DNA of 64,000 nucleotides from Candidatus Poribacteria bacterium (lineage in GTDB: Bacteria > Poribacteria > WGA-4E > GCA-2687025), in contig JAPPNK010000025.1 of NCBI GenBank assembly GCA_028818695.1, positions 1 through 64,000 of the forward strand, read 5' to 3'. Numbering within the stretch: position 1 is the stretch's first letter; every line of letters begins with the position of its first letter. The notes under the pieces were generated by a model that saw only the letters and a program-made list of their open reading frames with translations, ran no database searches and was not told the DNA's origin. The position numbers and the translations under genes are program-made. Positions 20,499 through 28,295 of this stretch are shown piece after piece.

Positions 20499-21932
20499 TT
20501 AGACGCGCAGCTCTTCTCCCTGATCAAGATCGTCGGCGCGGCTCTCAAGGATTGGGCGGATATGCTCCGACAAAAACGCCTCCGTCTGCTCCTCGGCGCG
20601 TCCGATATACGCATACGGATCCAGCGCCGCCTCTAGAGCCGCCCTGTCCAAGCCGAACGCCTTGTCTGAAGCGATGCGCTCTAACAGGTCGTTCCCTTCG
20701 CCCTGTTTGACGCGCCTGCCCGCCTCCTGCGCCGCCTCCCGCAGACGCTCATGCAGCTCCTGACGGTCGCCCCCCTGCTTCACCGCCTCCATCAATATAT
20801 TTTCCGCCGCCATGAACGGAAGCTCCTCCCGCAGACGCTTCTCGATCATCTTCTCATGGACGACAAGCCCCCGCGCCGCGTTTTGAACAAGTATCAACAC
20901 GGCGTCCGCCGCCAAAAACATCTCCGGCATGACAATGCGCTTGTTCGCCGAATCGTCCAGCGTCCGTTCAAACCATTGAGACGCCGCCGTCGCCGCCGGA
21001 CTTTGCGCCGCCGTCAAAATATACCGCGACAGAGAGCCGATGCGCTCCGAACGCATCGGATTCCGTTTATACGGCATCGCCGACGACCCGACCTGTTTTG
21101 CGCCGAAAGGCTCCTCAATCTCCTTCAGATTCTGCAACAGGCGAATGTCGCCGCTGAACTTGGACGCCGACTGCGCAATGCCGGACAGAAGAGCCGCCGT
21201 TTGCGCGTCCAGTTTGCGCGGATAGGTTTGCCCCGTCACAGGAAATGTGCGCTGAAAACCCATCTTCTCGGCGACCAGACGGTCCAGCCGCGCAACCTTT
21301 TCGCCGTCGCCTTCAAACAGCTTGAGAAAGCTTGCCTGCGTTCCTGTCGCGCCCTTCGCGCCTCTAAAGGCGAAATCGTTGAGCCGGTACTGGAGATCAT
21401 GCCAATCCATCAGCAGGTCATGGATCCACAGACAGGCGCGCTTGCCAACCGTCGTCGGCTGAGCGGGCTGATAATGCGTGAACCCAAGCGTTGGCAGCCC
21501 CTTGCGCGCTTCGGCAAACGACGCGAGCGCCGCCATCGCGTTCAGCAGCCGCTTTTCCACAATGCGCAGCGCTTCCCGCGTCTGTATCAGGTCGGCGTTG
21601 TCGCCGATGTACGCGCTCGTTGCGCCGAGATGGATCACCGCTTTCGCTTCCGCCGCAACCTCTCCGAAGGCGTGGATATGCGCCATGATGTCGTGGCGTA
21701 TCTCGCGCTCTTTTTGGGCGATGTAGTCATGGTCGATGTTCGTTATGTTGGCGCGCATCGCCTCTATCTGCGCCGCGCTGATCTGCAAGCCGAGTTCCCG
21801 CTGCGCCTCTGCGAGCGCGACCCAGAGGCGGCGGAAGATTTCGGAACGGAATTGCGCTGAAAAAATGCGGCACATCTCCGCGCTTGCGTAACGCTCCGTC
21901 AAAGGCGATCTGTAGGCGTCCCGTATGCTCAT
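20499..21932 (-). CDS. purB: Adenylosuccinate lyase
   Basis: Cleaves SAICAR to AICAR and adenylosuccinate to AMP in purine synthesis. 477 residues, the length of the longer (animal-like) class. The fumarase-superfamily signature GSSAMPYKRNPMRSE is intact, as are HLGATSAYIGDNAD and LGFTHYQPAQPTTVGKR. The start at 21932 (MSIRDAYRSPLTERY) is chosen because ATGA overlaps the stop of the HAD gene. A much longer upstream extension reads through that gene and is low-complexity, so it is rejected. Last gene of the operon that begins with the DNA methylase at 27241. Confidence 0.95.
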   Translation of the reverse strand: MSIRDAYRSPLTERYASAEMCRIFSAQFRSEIFRRLWVALAEAQRELGLQISAAQIEAMRANITNIDHDYIAQKEREIRHDIMAHIHAFGEVAAEAKAVIHLGATSAYIGDNADLIQTREALRIVEKRLLNAMAALASFAEARKGLPTLGFTHYQPAQPTTVGKRACLWIHDLLMDWHDLQYRLNDFAFRGAKGATGTQASFLKLFEGDGEKVARLDRLVAEKMGFQRTFPVTGQTYPRKLDAQTAALLSGIAQSASKFSGDIRLLQNLKEIEEPFGAKQVGSSAMPYKRNPMRSERIGSLSRYILTAAQSPAATAASQWFERTLDDSANKRIVMPEMFLAADAVLILVQNAARGLVVHEKMIEKRLREELPFMAAENILMEAVKQGGDRQELHERLREAAQEAGRRVKQGEGNDLLERIASDKAFGLDRAALEAALDPYAYIGRAEEQTEAFLSEHIRPILESRADDLDQGEELRV

Positions 21933-22633
21933 GGCAGCAGCTCCGCGATGGATCGGATGATGCGGTCGGGCTGGATTGGGCTGTTGGGCGGTAAGCCGCG
22001 TCCTGCGTTGTCTCGCCAGACGGCGTGAATGCCGAGGCGCTGCGGTCCCGCCACCTCGTTCTCTAGGCTGTCGCCGACCATCCAAGCCTCGCTTGGCTCC
22101 GCCTCTACTGCGTTCAACGCGGTTTCATACACGATCGGCTCAGGCTTCCCGACGCCGAATTCGCCCTCTATTAAAATATACTCAAAATACGGCTCCAGCT
22201 GAAAACGGTCGATCTTTCTCCGCTGATCCTTCCCGCTTCCGTTGGTCACCATCGCCAGTCGAACGCCTTTTGAGAGCAAGCGTTTCAGCGTCTCGATGGC
22301 GCCGGGGAACGGGGCGATGCCCTCCTCCCGCGTCGCTGAGAACAGATCCGCCAGCTCTACGGCAAATTTAGGATTGTCGATGCCAAGCGACTCGAACGCC
22401 TTTTTCACGACGCGGCGGCGACTTTTGGGAAAATCGAACCGGTCGGCGGGCGTCCGTTCAGGGCTGCTCCAAAACGCGTTCGCCGTCGAACGAATCGCGT
22501 CAAACAGAGTAGGCGGAGACAACGAAAGCCGCGGTCCCGCTTCAAGGCAGATCTCGCGCCAACGGTCGGCGCCAGAGTCGGAGAACCGCAAGATCGTGTC
22601 GTCCAGGTCGAACAGGATCGCCTTAGGGAGCAT
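21929..22633 (-). CDS. HAD-superfamily hydrolase (YjjG/pyrimidine-nucleotidase-like)
   Basis: 234 residues. HAD motif I is ILFDLDDTIL (Asp nucleophile and acid/base Asp), motif II is AMVTNGSG, motif III lysine is in FGVGKPEP, and motif IV is MVGDSLENEVAGP. The helical cap is between motifs I and II, making it a subfamily I phosphatase. Substrate is not evident; nucleotide or sugar phosphates are typical. The ATG at 22633 is preferred for its GGAG; an ATG at 22645 is possible. Overlaps its upstream neighbour by about 11 bp and purB by 4 bp. Confidence 0.88.
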   Translation of the reverse strand: MLPKAILFDLDDTILRFSDSGADRWREICLEAGPRLSLSPPTLFDAIRSTANAFWSSPERTPADRFDFPKSRRRVVKKAFESLGIDNPKFAVELADLFSATREEGIAPFPGAIETLKRLLSKGVRLAMVTNGSGKDQRRKIDRFQLEPYFEYILIEGEFGVGKPEPIVYETALNAVEAEPSEAWMVGDSLENEVAGPQRLGIHAVWRDNAGRGLPPNSPIQPDRIIRSIAELLP

Positions 22634-23249
22634 CGCTCTCTCCATGTTTCTGCTGAAGCCGCCTCAACTCCTTATGATACTCTGCCGGCGCGTCCATGTC
22701 GCGCAGAATGGCGTTCTCCTCCACAGGAACGCGCTGAACCCGCCCAGGCTCCGCGCGGACGAAGTCGCGCAGCGCCTGCCTTTCAGGGTTCATCGCCAGT
22801 ACCTCCTCGGCGAGGCGCATCGACATGGCGATCGGATGTCCGCGGTGCCCCTTGTATTGAGGAATCGAGACGGGCTTCGTTTTGCATCCCTCCAGCGTCT
22901 GCCGATAGACGAGCGGCGAAACGAACGGCTGATCAAGCAGCGCGAGGAGAACCGCCTCAACGCCCAGCTTCGCCGCCGCGCGCAAGCCGCATTGAACGGA
23001 AGAGAGCATGCCGAGTTTGGGTTGAGGATTCAGCGCCGCTACTACTTTTCCGCTGAACAGATCGGGGCAGGCGCGCCGTATCTCCTTTTCCCAGCAACCC
23101 AAGACGACGACGACGCGCTCAATCCCTGCCGCATGAAAGTTGCGGACGCCGCGCTCAATGACGGTCTCTCCGCCGAAGGGGAGGAGCGCCTTCGGTTTGC
23201 CCATGCGGCTTGAGGCTCCCGCCGCCAGCAACAGCCCCGCCGCGTTCAT
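22623..23249 (-). CDS. MocA/MobA-like nucleotidyltransferase
   Basis: 208 residues of the NTP_transferase_3 type. The N-terminal nucleotide-binding loop is LLLAAGASSRMGKPKALLPF; LDQPFVSP is the metal-binding region and GHRGHPIAM is typical of MocA/YgfJ proteins that cytidylate or guanylate molybdopterin. MocA is usually found with molybdoenzymes such as xanthine dehydrogenase; none is in this window, so the substrate is uncertain. ATGA overlap with the gene at 23246-24784. Confidence 0.85.
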   Translation of the reverse strand: MNAAGLLLAAGASSRMGKPKALLPFGGETVIERGVRNFHAAGIERVVVVLGCWEKEIRRACPDLFSGKVVAALNPQPKLGMLSSVQCGLRAAAKLGVEAVLLALLDQPFVSPLVYRQTLEGCKTKPVSIPQYKGHRGHPIAMSMRLAEEVLAMNPERQALRDFVRAEPGRVQRVPVEENAILRDMDAPAEYHKELRRLQQKHGESDAP

Positions 23250-24784
23250 TCCAAAATCCGCTCCGCCGATTCAGACGGCTGCAGCGTCCATTTTTCCCAG
23301 CCCGACTTTCCTAACTGCCGCCATTCTATATCAAGCCGCTTTTTTGAGCCGTTGTAAAACAGGACGGCGCCGTCCGACGCGAGCGGGAGCAAGCCGTCTG
23401 GAACTCTGCCGCCGGCAAACTCATAGCGGGGCGTTACGGCGCCGAGAATTTCGCGCGTTCCCAAGAGCAACGGTCCGTAACAGCCTGTCACGGCGCCGCA
23501 GCCCCAGTTGCGTCCATGCCCCGCCGCAACGGAGCAGACCGCGCCGCCCATGTCCGCATGCTCCCGTCCGCCGCGCAGAACCCGCCTCGCCATTGCCAGC
23601 TTGCGTCCGGCGGTCTCCAGCGCGAGACGCGCATAGATCGGCTCGCGCGTCATCTGATAAGCGAGCGCATACGCGGCGGTCGTCGGCGCCTGTAAGGGAC
23701 GCGCCGAGCCGTCCTCCCGCCACTCCGCCCAGTAGATCATGTCGCTGCGCTTTCCGACGCCCGGCTCCCGCCGTTTCCGCTCTTCTGGAAAGAGCATCGC
23801 CAGCGGCCGCGGCGGCTCTTTAGGAAAGCGCGCGATCTCCTCCAGCAGCGCCGCGTCAAGCGACCTGTCGCCAAACGCCTGGCGCGTGTAACACAACGCG
23901 GCCGCGCCAGGGTCGGCGAACGGGTCGTTCAATGTTGAGATCAACTGCGACGCGATTCGGTTCGCCGCCTGCGCAAACAGCGGCTCGCGGTTCAAGCTAA
24001 ACAGGTCTCCAAACGCATAGACGGCGCCGGACGCCAGCAGATTTTCAACGCCGCCCAACGGATCGTTCGGGATATGATGCCCCGCGGCGGCTCGGCGCGT
24101 CTGCGGGTCAAGGCTCTCCGCCGCAACAGGCTCGCCCATCTGCGTCCAGACGACAGGGATCGTATCGCATGCGGCGATGCGCTTCGCCCAGACGCGCCCG
24201 TATTTAACCGCCCAGTCCGCATACCGCTGTTGACCCGACGCGCGGTAGGCGGCGAGCGCGATATGGAGAAAACGAATGTGATCGGTGAACTCATACGCAT
24301 AGCGCGGATCGGAGCCGACATGGCGCGTTCCCAAATGAAACGAGCGGAAACAGCCTCGCCGATCATCGAACCAGTCGGGAGATTCTGGATGCCAGTTGCC
24401 GATATGCTGCGCCGCCCCTAGAAGGAGACGCTGCGCCGACTCGTCTTCGGGAAACAGGTCGATGTATCTCGGCAGAAAGAGCAGGAACGGTTCCGTCCCA
24501 TGGTGCGCCTCCGCCTTCGGTTCATACCCGTCGACGCATTCGCGTTCGACCCAGCCTTTCAGAGCCGACAGCAATTTGCGGAATTGGCGCGCCGCCGCCT
24601 CTTCGCGCGTTATGAGATGGTGTTGGAACCATGCGAGCGCGTAATTTGCTTCATCTTCTCCGCCTCCGTTCGGGCCGGGGCCGTCCATGCGCGCGCTCTG
24701 CGACAGCCAGCGCGACATCTCTTTTTTTAAAAAAATAGACGCCTCATAACAACGGCGAAGCGTCTCAACGCCCCGCTCACTCAT
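23246..24784 (-). CDS. Uncharacterised helical protein, possible six-hairpin toroid
   Basis: 512 residues. I do not recognise the family with certainty. The sequence is helix-rich with repeated Trp/Tyr/His-rich hairpins (YALAWFQHHL, EAHHGTEPFLLFLPRYI, HIGNWHPESPDWFDDRRG, FTDHIRFLHIALAAYRASG, PTTAAYALAYQMT). This pattern is seen in alpha/alpha-barrel glycosidases, lyases and epimerases. The C-terminal 80 residues look beta-rich (VTPRYEFAGGRVPDGLLP). No signal peptide. The start at 24784 gives an 8-bp overlap with the sulfatase-like gene before it; an upstream extension lies within that gene. Shared operon with a sulfatase-fold enzyme suggests carbohydrate or polyol handling, by inference only. 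Confidence 0.7.
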   Translation of the reverse strand: MSERGVETLRRCYEASIFLKKEMSRWLSQSARMDGPGPNGGGEDEANYALAWFQHHLITREEAAARQFRKLLSALKGWVERECVDGYEPKAEAHHGTEPFLLFLPRYIDLFPEDESAQRLLLGAAQHIGNWHPESPDWFDDRRGCFRSFHLGTRHVGSDPRYAYEFTDHIRFLHIALAAYRASGQQRYADWAVKYGRVWAKRIAACDTIPVVWTQMGEPVAAESLDPQTRRAAAGHHIPNDPLGGVENLLASGAVYAFGDLFSLNREPLFAQAANRIASQLISTLNDPFADPGAAALCYTRQAFGDRSLDAALLEEIARFPKEPPRPLAMLFPEERKRREPGVGKRSDMIYWAEWREDGSARPLQAPTTAAYALAYQMTREPIYARLALETAGRKLAMARRVLRGGREHADMGGAVCSVAAGHGRNWGCGAVTGCYGPLLLGTREILGAVTPRYEFAGGRVPDGLLPLASDGAVLFYNGSKKRLDIEWRQLGKSGWEKWTLQPSESAERILE

Positions 24785-26204
24785 CTTTTTGATTCCGCAC
24801 ATGAACGAAAGAGCGCATCGTGCGTCCGCGGGCGCGCTGCTTAAACTGATTGAATTGAAGCGGCATCGGTCCCGCGACCTGCTCAACCCGCTTCACCGCC
24901 TGCTGTATAATGAATGAATTGGCGCCGGCGACGTTCTCGTTTTCGTCCGGGTCGTTTTCAAGGTCGTACACGCGCGCCGTGTCGGCGTAATTGTCTGCCG
25001 TTGCGTTCATATGAACCGCCCAGCGCTCGCCGCGGACGCAGACGTTGTTGCCCCATCCCGTGACCGCATGCTTGCGCTGCCCCTTGGACGGATCCGAGAC
25101 GACCGGCCACACATCGTAGCCGTCGCATTCCTCGACGGAGACGCCCAGCAGGTTCAGCAGCGTCGGAAACATATCGTCGTTCTGCGTCCATGCGCCGCAT
25201 TCGACTCCGCGCGGGCCGTCTGGATGGCGGACGATCCAATTCAGGCGCGTGTTGTAGGGGTAGAGACGGGCTCCGCTCTTTCCAAACCTGCCCTTGTCCA
25301 GCATCTCCGTTCCATGATCTGTCACAAACATGACGATGGTGTCGTCCCATAGACGCAGGCTGTCCATCGCGTCCAGCAGATGTCCGATCCAGCGGTCGAC
25401 AAATGTGACGAAGCCGAAGTAAAGCGCCTTGACCCGCTCCTGTTCGTCGTCTGTCAAGCGCTCCATATTGCCGCGAAACGACCCTGGATAGATGTAATCT
25501 TTGAGACCGGGCTTGGACGGGAAGTAGGCGTCGGCGTATTGACGCGGCGGATCCCACAGCTCATGCGGGCTGAAGCTGTCGATCCAAAGGAAGAAGGGGG
25601 AGTTGGCGCGGTTCTGTTCAAGCCAGCTCGCCGCTGATCGGAACACCTGCGCCGCCTGCCAGTCCTCTTCGCTTGTCCGCCCTTGCGCGTTCAACAGGTA
25701 CTGCGCCAAGGTCGGGTGCTGCTGCGGCGTCGGGTTGTCTTCCGGGGTGTGCGCGCTCAAGTCGATGCCGCTCAACGGTCCGGAACGGTAAGGGTCGTTC
25801 TCCTGCCCGCGTATGAATTGCCAGCTCAAAAAGCCGCGCGTGAAGTTCATCGTCGGCTTGAACATATGGTATGTGTCGGCGACAAGGGCGGTCAGCCAGC
25901 CGTTGTCATGCAGGATTTCGGCGAGCGCGTCATGTTCGGGCGGTATGGCGTGCCATCCGCCTCCGTGCGGTTGAAGCCCCTCGTTTGGAATGTTGTGCCG
26001 CCACGGAAAAGAGCGGCGCCCTGTGAAGAGGCAGCGGCGCACCGGTATCGTCGGCTCGCCCTCTCCGAAGCAGCGGGTGAAAGAGACGCCCTCATCGCGC
26101 AGGCGGTCGATGTTGGGCGTCTTGACGAAGCTGAGCTTGCCGCCGGAGCCTCCCATGTCGGCGCGAAAAGTGTCGACGCAGATGACGACGGCGTTGGGTT
26201 TCAT
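24777..26204 (-). CDS. Sulfatase-fold hydrolase with Thr in place of the catalytic Cys/Ser
   Basis: 475 residues of the alkaline-phosphatase/sulfatase superfamily. N-terminal metal motif VVICVDTFRADMGG; the active-site segment reads TIPVRRCLFTGR at residues 52-63, aligning with the sulfatase consensus CxPSRxxLLTGR; later VTDHGTEM is a metal ligand segment; the C-terminus has the sulfatase-like DLENDPDENENVAG. Thr52 stands where Cys or Ser is needed for formylglycine. Known: Thr is the nucleophile in nucleotide pyrophosphatases/phosphodiesterases. A phosphoester substrate, or loss of sulfatase activity, is inferred. No signal peptide, so cytoplasmic. Overlaps the DNA methylase by 4 bp. Confidence 0.86.
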   Translation of the reverse strand: MKPNAVVICVDTFRADMGGSGGKLSFVKTPNIDRLRDEGVSFTRCFGEGEPTIPVRRCLFTGRRSFPWRHNIPNEGLQPHGGGWHAIPPEHDALAEILHDNGWLTALVADTYHMFKPTMNFTRGFLSWQFIRGQENDPYRSGPLSGIDLSAHTPEDNPTPQQHPTLAQYLLNAQGRTSEEDWQAAQVFRSAASWLEQNRANSPFFLWIDSFSPHELWDPPRQYADAYFPSKPGLKDYIYPGSFRGNMERLTDDEQERVKALYFGFVTFVDRWIGHLLDAMDSLRLWDDTIVMFVTDHGTEMLDKGRFGKSGARLYPYNTRLNWIVRHPDGPRGVECGAWTQNDDMFPTLLNLLGVSVEECDGYDVWPVVSDPSKGQRKHAVTGWGNNVCVRGERWAVHMNATADNYADTARVYDLENDPDENENVAGANSFIIQQAVKRVEQVAGPMPLQFNQFKQRARGRTMRSFVHVRNQKDE

Positions 26205-27241
26205 GGCGCGTCTCCATTCCGTTTTGACGGCTTCAGCGGATCGTACCTAAACTTAAAATTCATTTTGAGCTGCGGATTGTCCATGTCGATGATGGAGCGG
26301 GCGAGGGCGTATCCGAGACGGCGGCGGTATCTGCCGTCTTGACGAAGCCCCTTGAACGCCGTTAAAAATACGTCATGCGTCTTCTCGCGGAGCGTTCTTA
26401 AACGCGCGTTCAACAGGTCAATGTCCGCATTCCAAGGGACGCGGACGATCGTCAGGAACCGATCGCGCGAGCTGACGAGACGCCCCTCCAGCTCTTCAGG
26501 CGGACAGAAGCGTATGGACGCCTCAACCGTGTTGTCGATGGCGATCAAGCCCAGATTCCCGTTCGGATCGTTGAAGACGATGCGGCGGTTGCGCGACAGA
26601 GGAGGCAGGTGGGCGCGCAGTCCGCCCAGCTTGCCGAGAAAGCGGTCGTTTCGCCAGACGCGCACATCTTCCCCCGCCGACGGCGCAAAGAGCGCCAAAC
26701 CGACCGGATGATCCGTGTCCTCAAACATCTCCGACGGCTCCCCGCCGCCGTTCGATTCGGGCGGCGCAAAGGCGACAAGCGAGATGAAATCTGCCAGACG
26801 CTCCAAAAAGAGGCCGCTGCGGATAAACGCCTCCGGGATGATCGCCGCCGTCCAGCCGCAATGGGCGAGGCATTTTTCGAGCGCGTGCTTGTAAAGGTCG
26901 TTGTGCCGCGTTTCTTGGGGAAACGGAAGGCCGCGCCGCGTCGCCGAGTTGCGCGCGAGCCATGGCGGGTTTGTGACGCATGCGCCGTAACCGATCGGAA
27001 AATCCGCGAGCGTGTCGCGCCGCGCCACCCCCTCCGCGCTGGGTTGAATGTCAAAAAGCGACCAGTCCAGCCCGGCATAACCTGCCGATTCCAGCAGGCG
27101 CGGAATATCCTTCGCCCCTGCGAACGGCTCTACGACGCGCCGGCGCTCCAAATCCGCCTCCTTCGCCCATCTTTGGAACGGCTTCAACAGAAACGGGTTT
27201 CCGCGCGTGTAGTATCGTCCTCCCGCCCGTTTATGATCCAT
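26201..27241 (-). CDS. DNA adenine-type methyltransferase (gamma order), orphan
   Basis: 346 residues. Motif order is X, I, IV: RYYTRGNPFLLKPF at the N-terminus, RVVEPFAGAKDIPRLL as the SAM-binding loop (residues 35-50), and CVTNPPWLARNSATRRG with the catalytic NPPW near residue 91. NPPW/Y with this order is typical of N6-adenine methylases, often with a separate recognition domain in the C-terminal half (residues 170-346 here). No restriction enzyme adjoins it. It is the first gene of an operon of metabolic enzymes down to purB, an unusual setting. Target sequence cannot be read from the protein. Confidence 0.82.
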   Translation of the reverse strand: MDHKRAGGRYYTRGNPFLLKPFQRWAKEADLERRRVVEPFAGAKDIPRLLESAGYAGLDWSLFDIQPSAEGVARRDTLADFPIGYGACVTNPPWLARNSATRRGLPFPQETRHNDLYKHALEKCLAHCGWTAAIIPEAFIRSGLFLERLADFISLVAFAPPESNGGGEPSEMFEDTDHPVGLALFAPSAGEDVRVWRNDRFLGKLGGLRAHLPPLSRNRRIVFNDPNGNLGLIAIDNTVEASIRFCPPEELEGRLVSSRDRFLTIVRVPWNADIDLLNARLRTLREKTHDVFLTAFKGLRQDGRYRRRLGYALARSIIDMDNPQLKMNFKFRYDPLKPSKRNGDAP

Positions 27242-27264
27242 CGTTTAGGCTTCGCCCTGCGCTG

Positions 27265-28074
27265 TCATGACGTCTCCTTCGCCGGCGGGCGTTTCGGGTC
27301 GGTTAACAGAAAACGCAGCGCGCGCGTCGTCAAATTCCGCGGCGACAGACGGACGGCGAGGGCGAGAATCTTGTTGATTCTGCCGACGACAGCGACCCGT
27401 TTTCCGCGCGTCATGGCGCGGTAACCTTCTCTGGCGACGCGGGAGCTGTCCAGTATGTTCATTTTAAAAATGCGCGGCGATCCGATCTGCGCGCTTTCTA
27501 TAAAACCGGTCGCCGCGGGACCGGGGCATAGGCATGTGATCGAGACGCCGCTGTCTGCCGCCTCGTTGGCGACCGCCTGTGAAAAGGACAGCACATACGC
27601 CTTCGACGCAAAGTATGCCGCCATGAGAGGTCCAGGCTGAAACGCCGCAGTTGACGCGATATTCATGATGCGTCCGCCGCCGCGCGCCGCCATCTCCGGA
27701 AGCAGCAGGCGGGTCAGCGCGGTGAGCGAGATGATGTTCAGCTGAAGCATGCCGGCGATGCGCTCTAGGTTCGTCTCATGAAAAAAGCCGTAGCAACCGA
27801 TTCCCGCATTGTTGATGAGGGCGTCCACCTGAACCGCATTCTCTTTGAGCGCGTTGTGGAGCTCCGCCGGCGCGTTCGGCTGGGCTAGATCTTTCGGAAG
27901 AATGAGCGAATGCGCCCCATGCGCCTCTGCGAGTTCGTCCGCAAGAGCGTTTAATTTGTCTTCGCTGCGCGCCGTGAGAACGAGGCGGTATCCGTCTTGG
28001 GCGAACAGGCGCGCCAGCTCCATGCCGATGCCGCTAGACGCGCCTGTGATCAGCGCCGTCTTATCGTTTTCCAT
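27265..28074 (-). CDS. Short-chain dehydrogenase/reductase
   Basis: 269 residues, classical SDR. NAD(P)-binding TGASSGIGMELAR near the N-terminus, NNAG motif (INNAGIGCYG), catalytic Ser (NIASTAAF) and YxxxK (YFASKAYVLSF). LTARSEDKL after the second strand suggests NADP(H) preference through the Arg. The C-terminal extension after PGPAATGFIE is like the DltE/YqjQ-type SDRs. Start at 28074 has GGAGAG upstream. Substrate unknown. Divergent from the sigma-factor gene at 28296. Confidence 0.9.
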   Translation of the reverse strand: MENDKTALITGASSGIGMELARLFAQDGYRLVLTARSEDKLNALADELAEAHGAHSLILPKDLAQPNAPAELHNALKENAVQVDALINNAGIGCYGFFHETNLERIAGMLQLNIISLTALTRLLLPEMAARGGGRIMNIASTAAFQPGPLMAAYFASKAYVLSFSQAVANEAADSGVSITCLCPGPAATGFIESAQIGSPRIFKMNILDSSRVAREGYRAMTRGKRVAVVGRINKILALAVRLSPRNLTTRALRFLLTDPKRPPAKETS

Positions 28075-28137
28075 ACGATGCTCTCCGCTCTTGGCGTTAA
28101 GCGTCGCACAGACTCGGCGGCCGCGCAAGGCGCGCTC

Positions 28138-28178
28138 CCGATCTCATGCCTAAAGTTGGGACATCATCGCGAAAGAAC
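28138..28178. repeat. Half element: terminal repeat plus CATCGCGAAAGAAC flank
   Basis: CCGATCTCATGCCTAAAG-TTGGGACAT (27 bases) is the left-end repeat of the dispersed family. It is followed by CATCGCGAAAGAAC, which recurs after the repeat at 36.2 kb and so defines a second subtype. It lies in the divergent gap between the SDR and the ECF sigma gene. The gap also has a TAAAAT -10-like hexamer at 28249-28254. Confidence 0.65.
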
Positions 28179-28295
28179 CGTTGCGCCGCCCGTCGTCAAT
28201 CCGATTTGTCTAACTCCAGGGAGCGGTCCAAAAAATGCAAAATAGCGGTAAAATATCCCATCCCCGATCATCATATCAGGGAAAGGGAGGCGTGT

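Noticed and set aside
20751-21860. 369-residue plus-strand frame over purB
   Set aside because: Arg/Leu-rich complement of a well-conserved enzyme; no ribosome binding site or family match.
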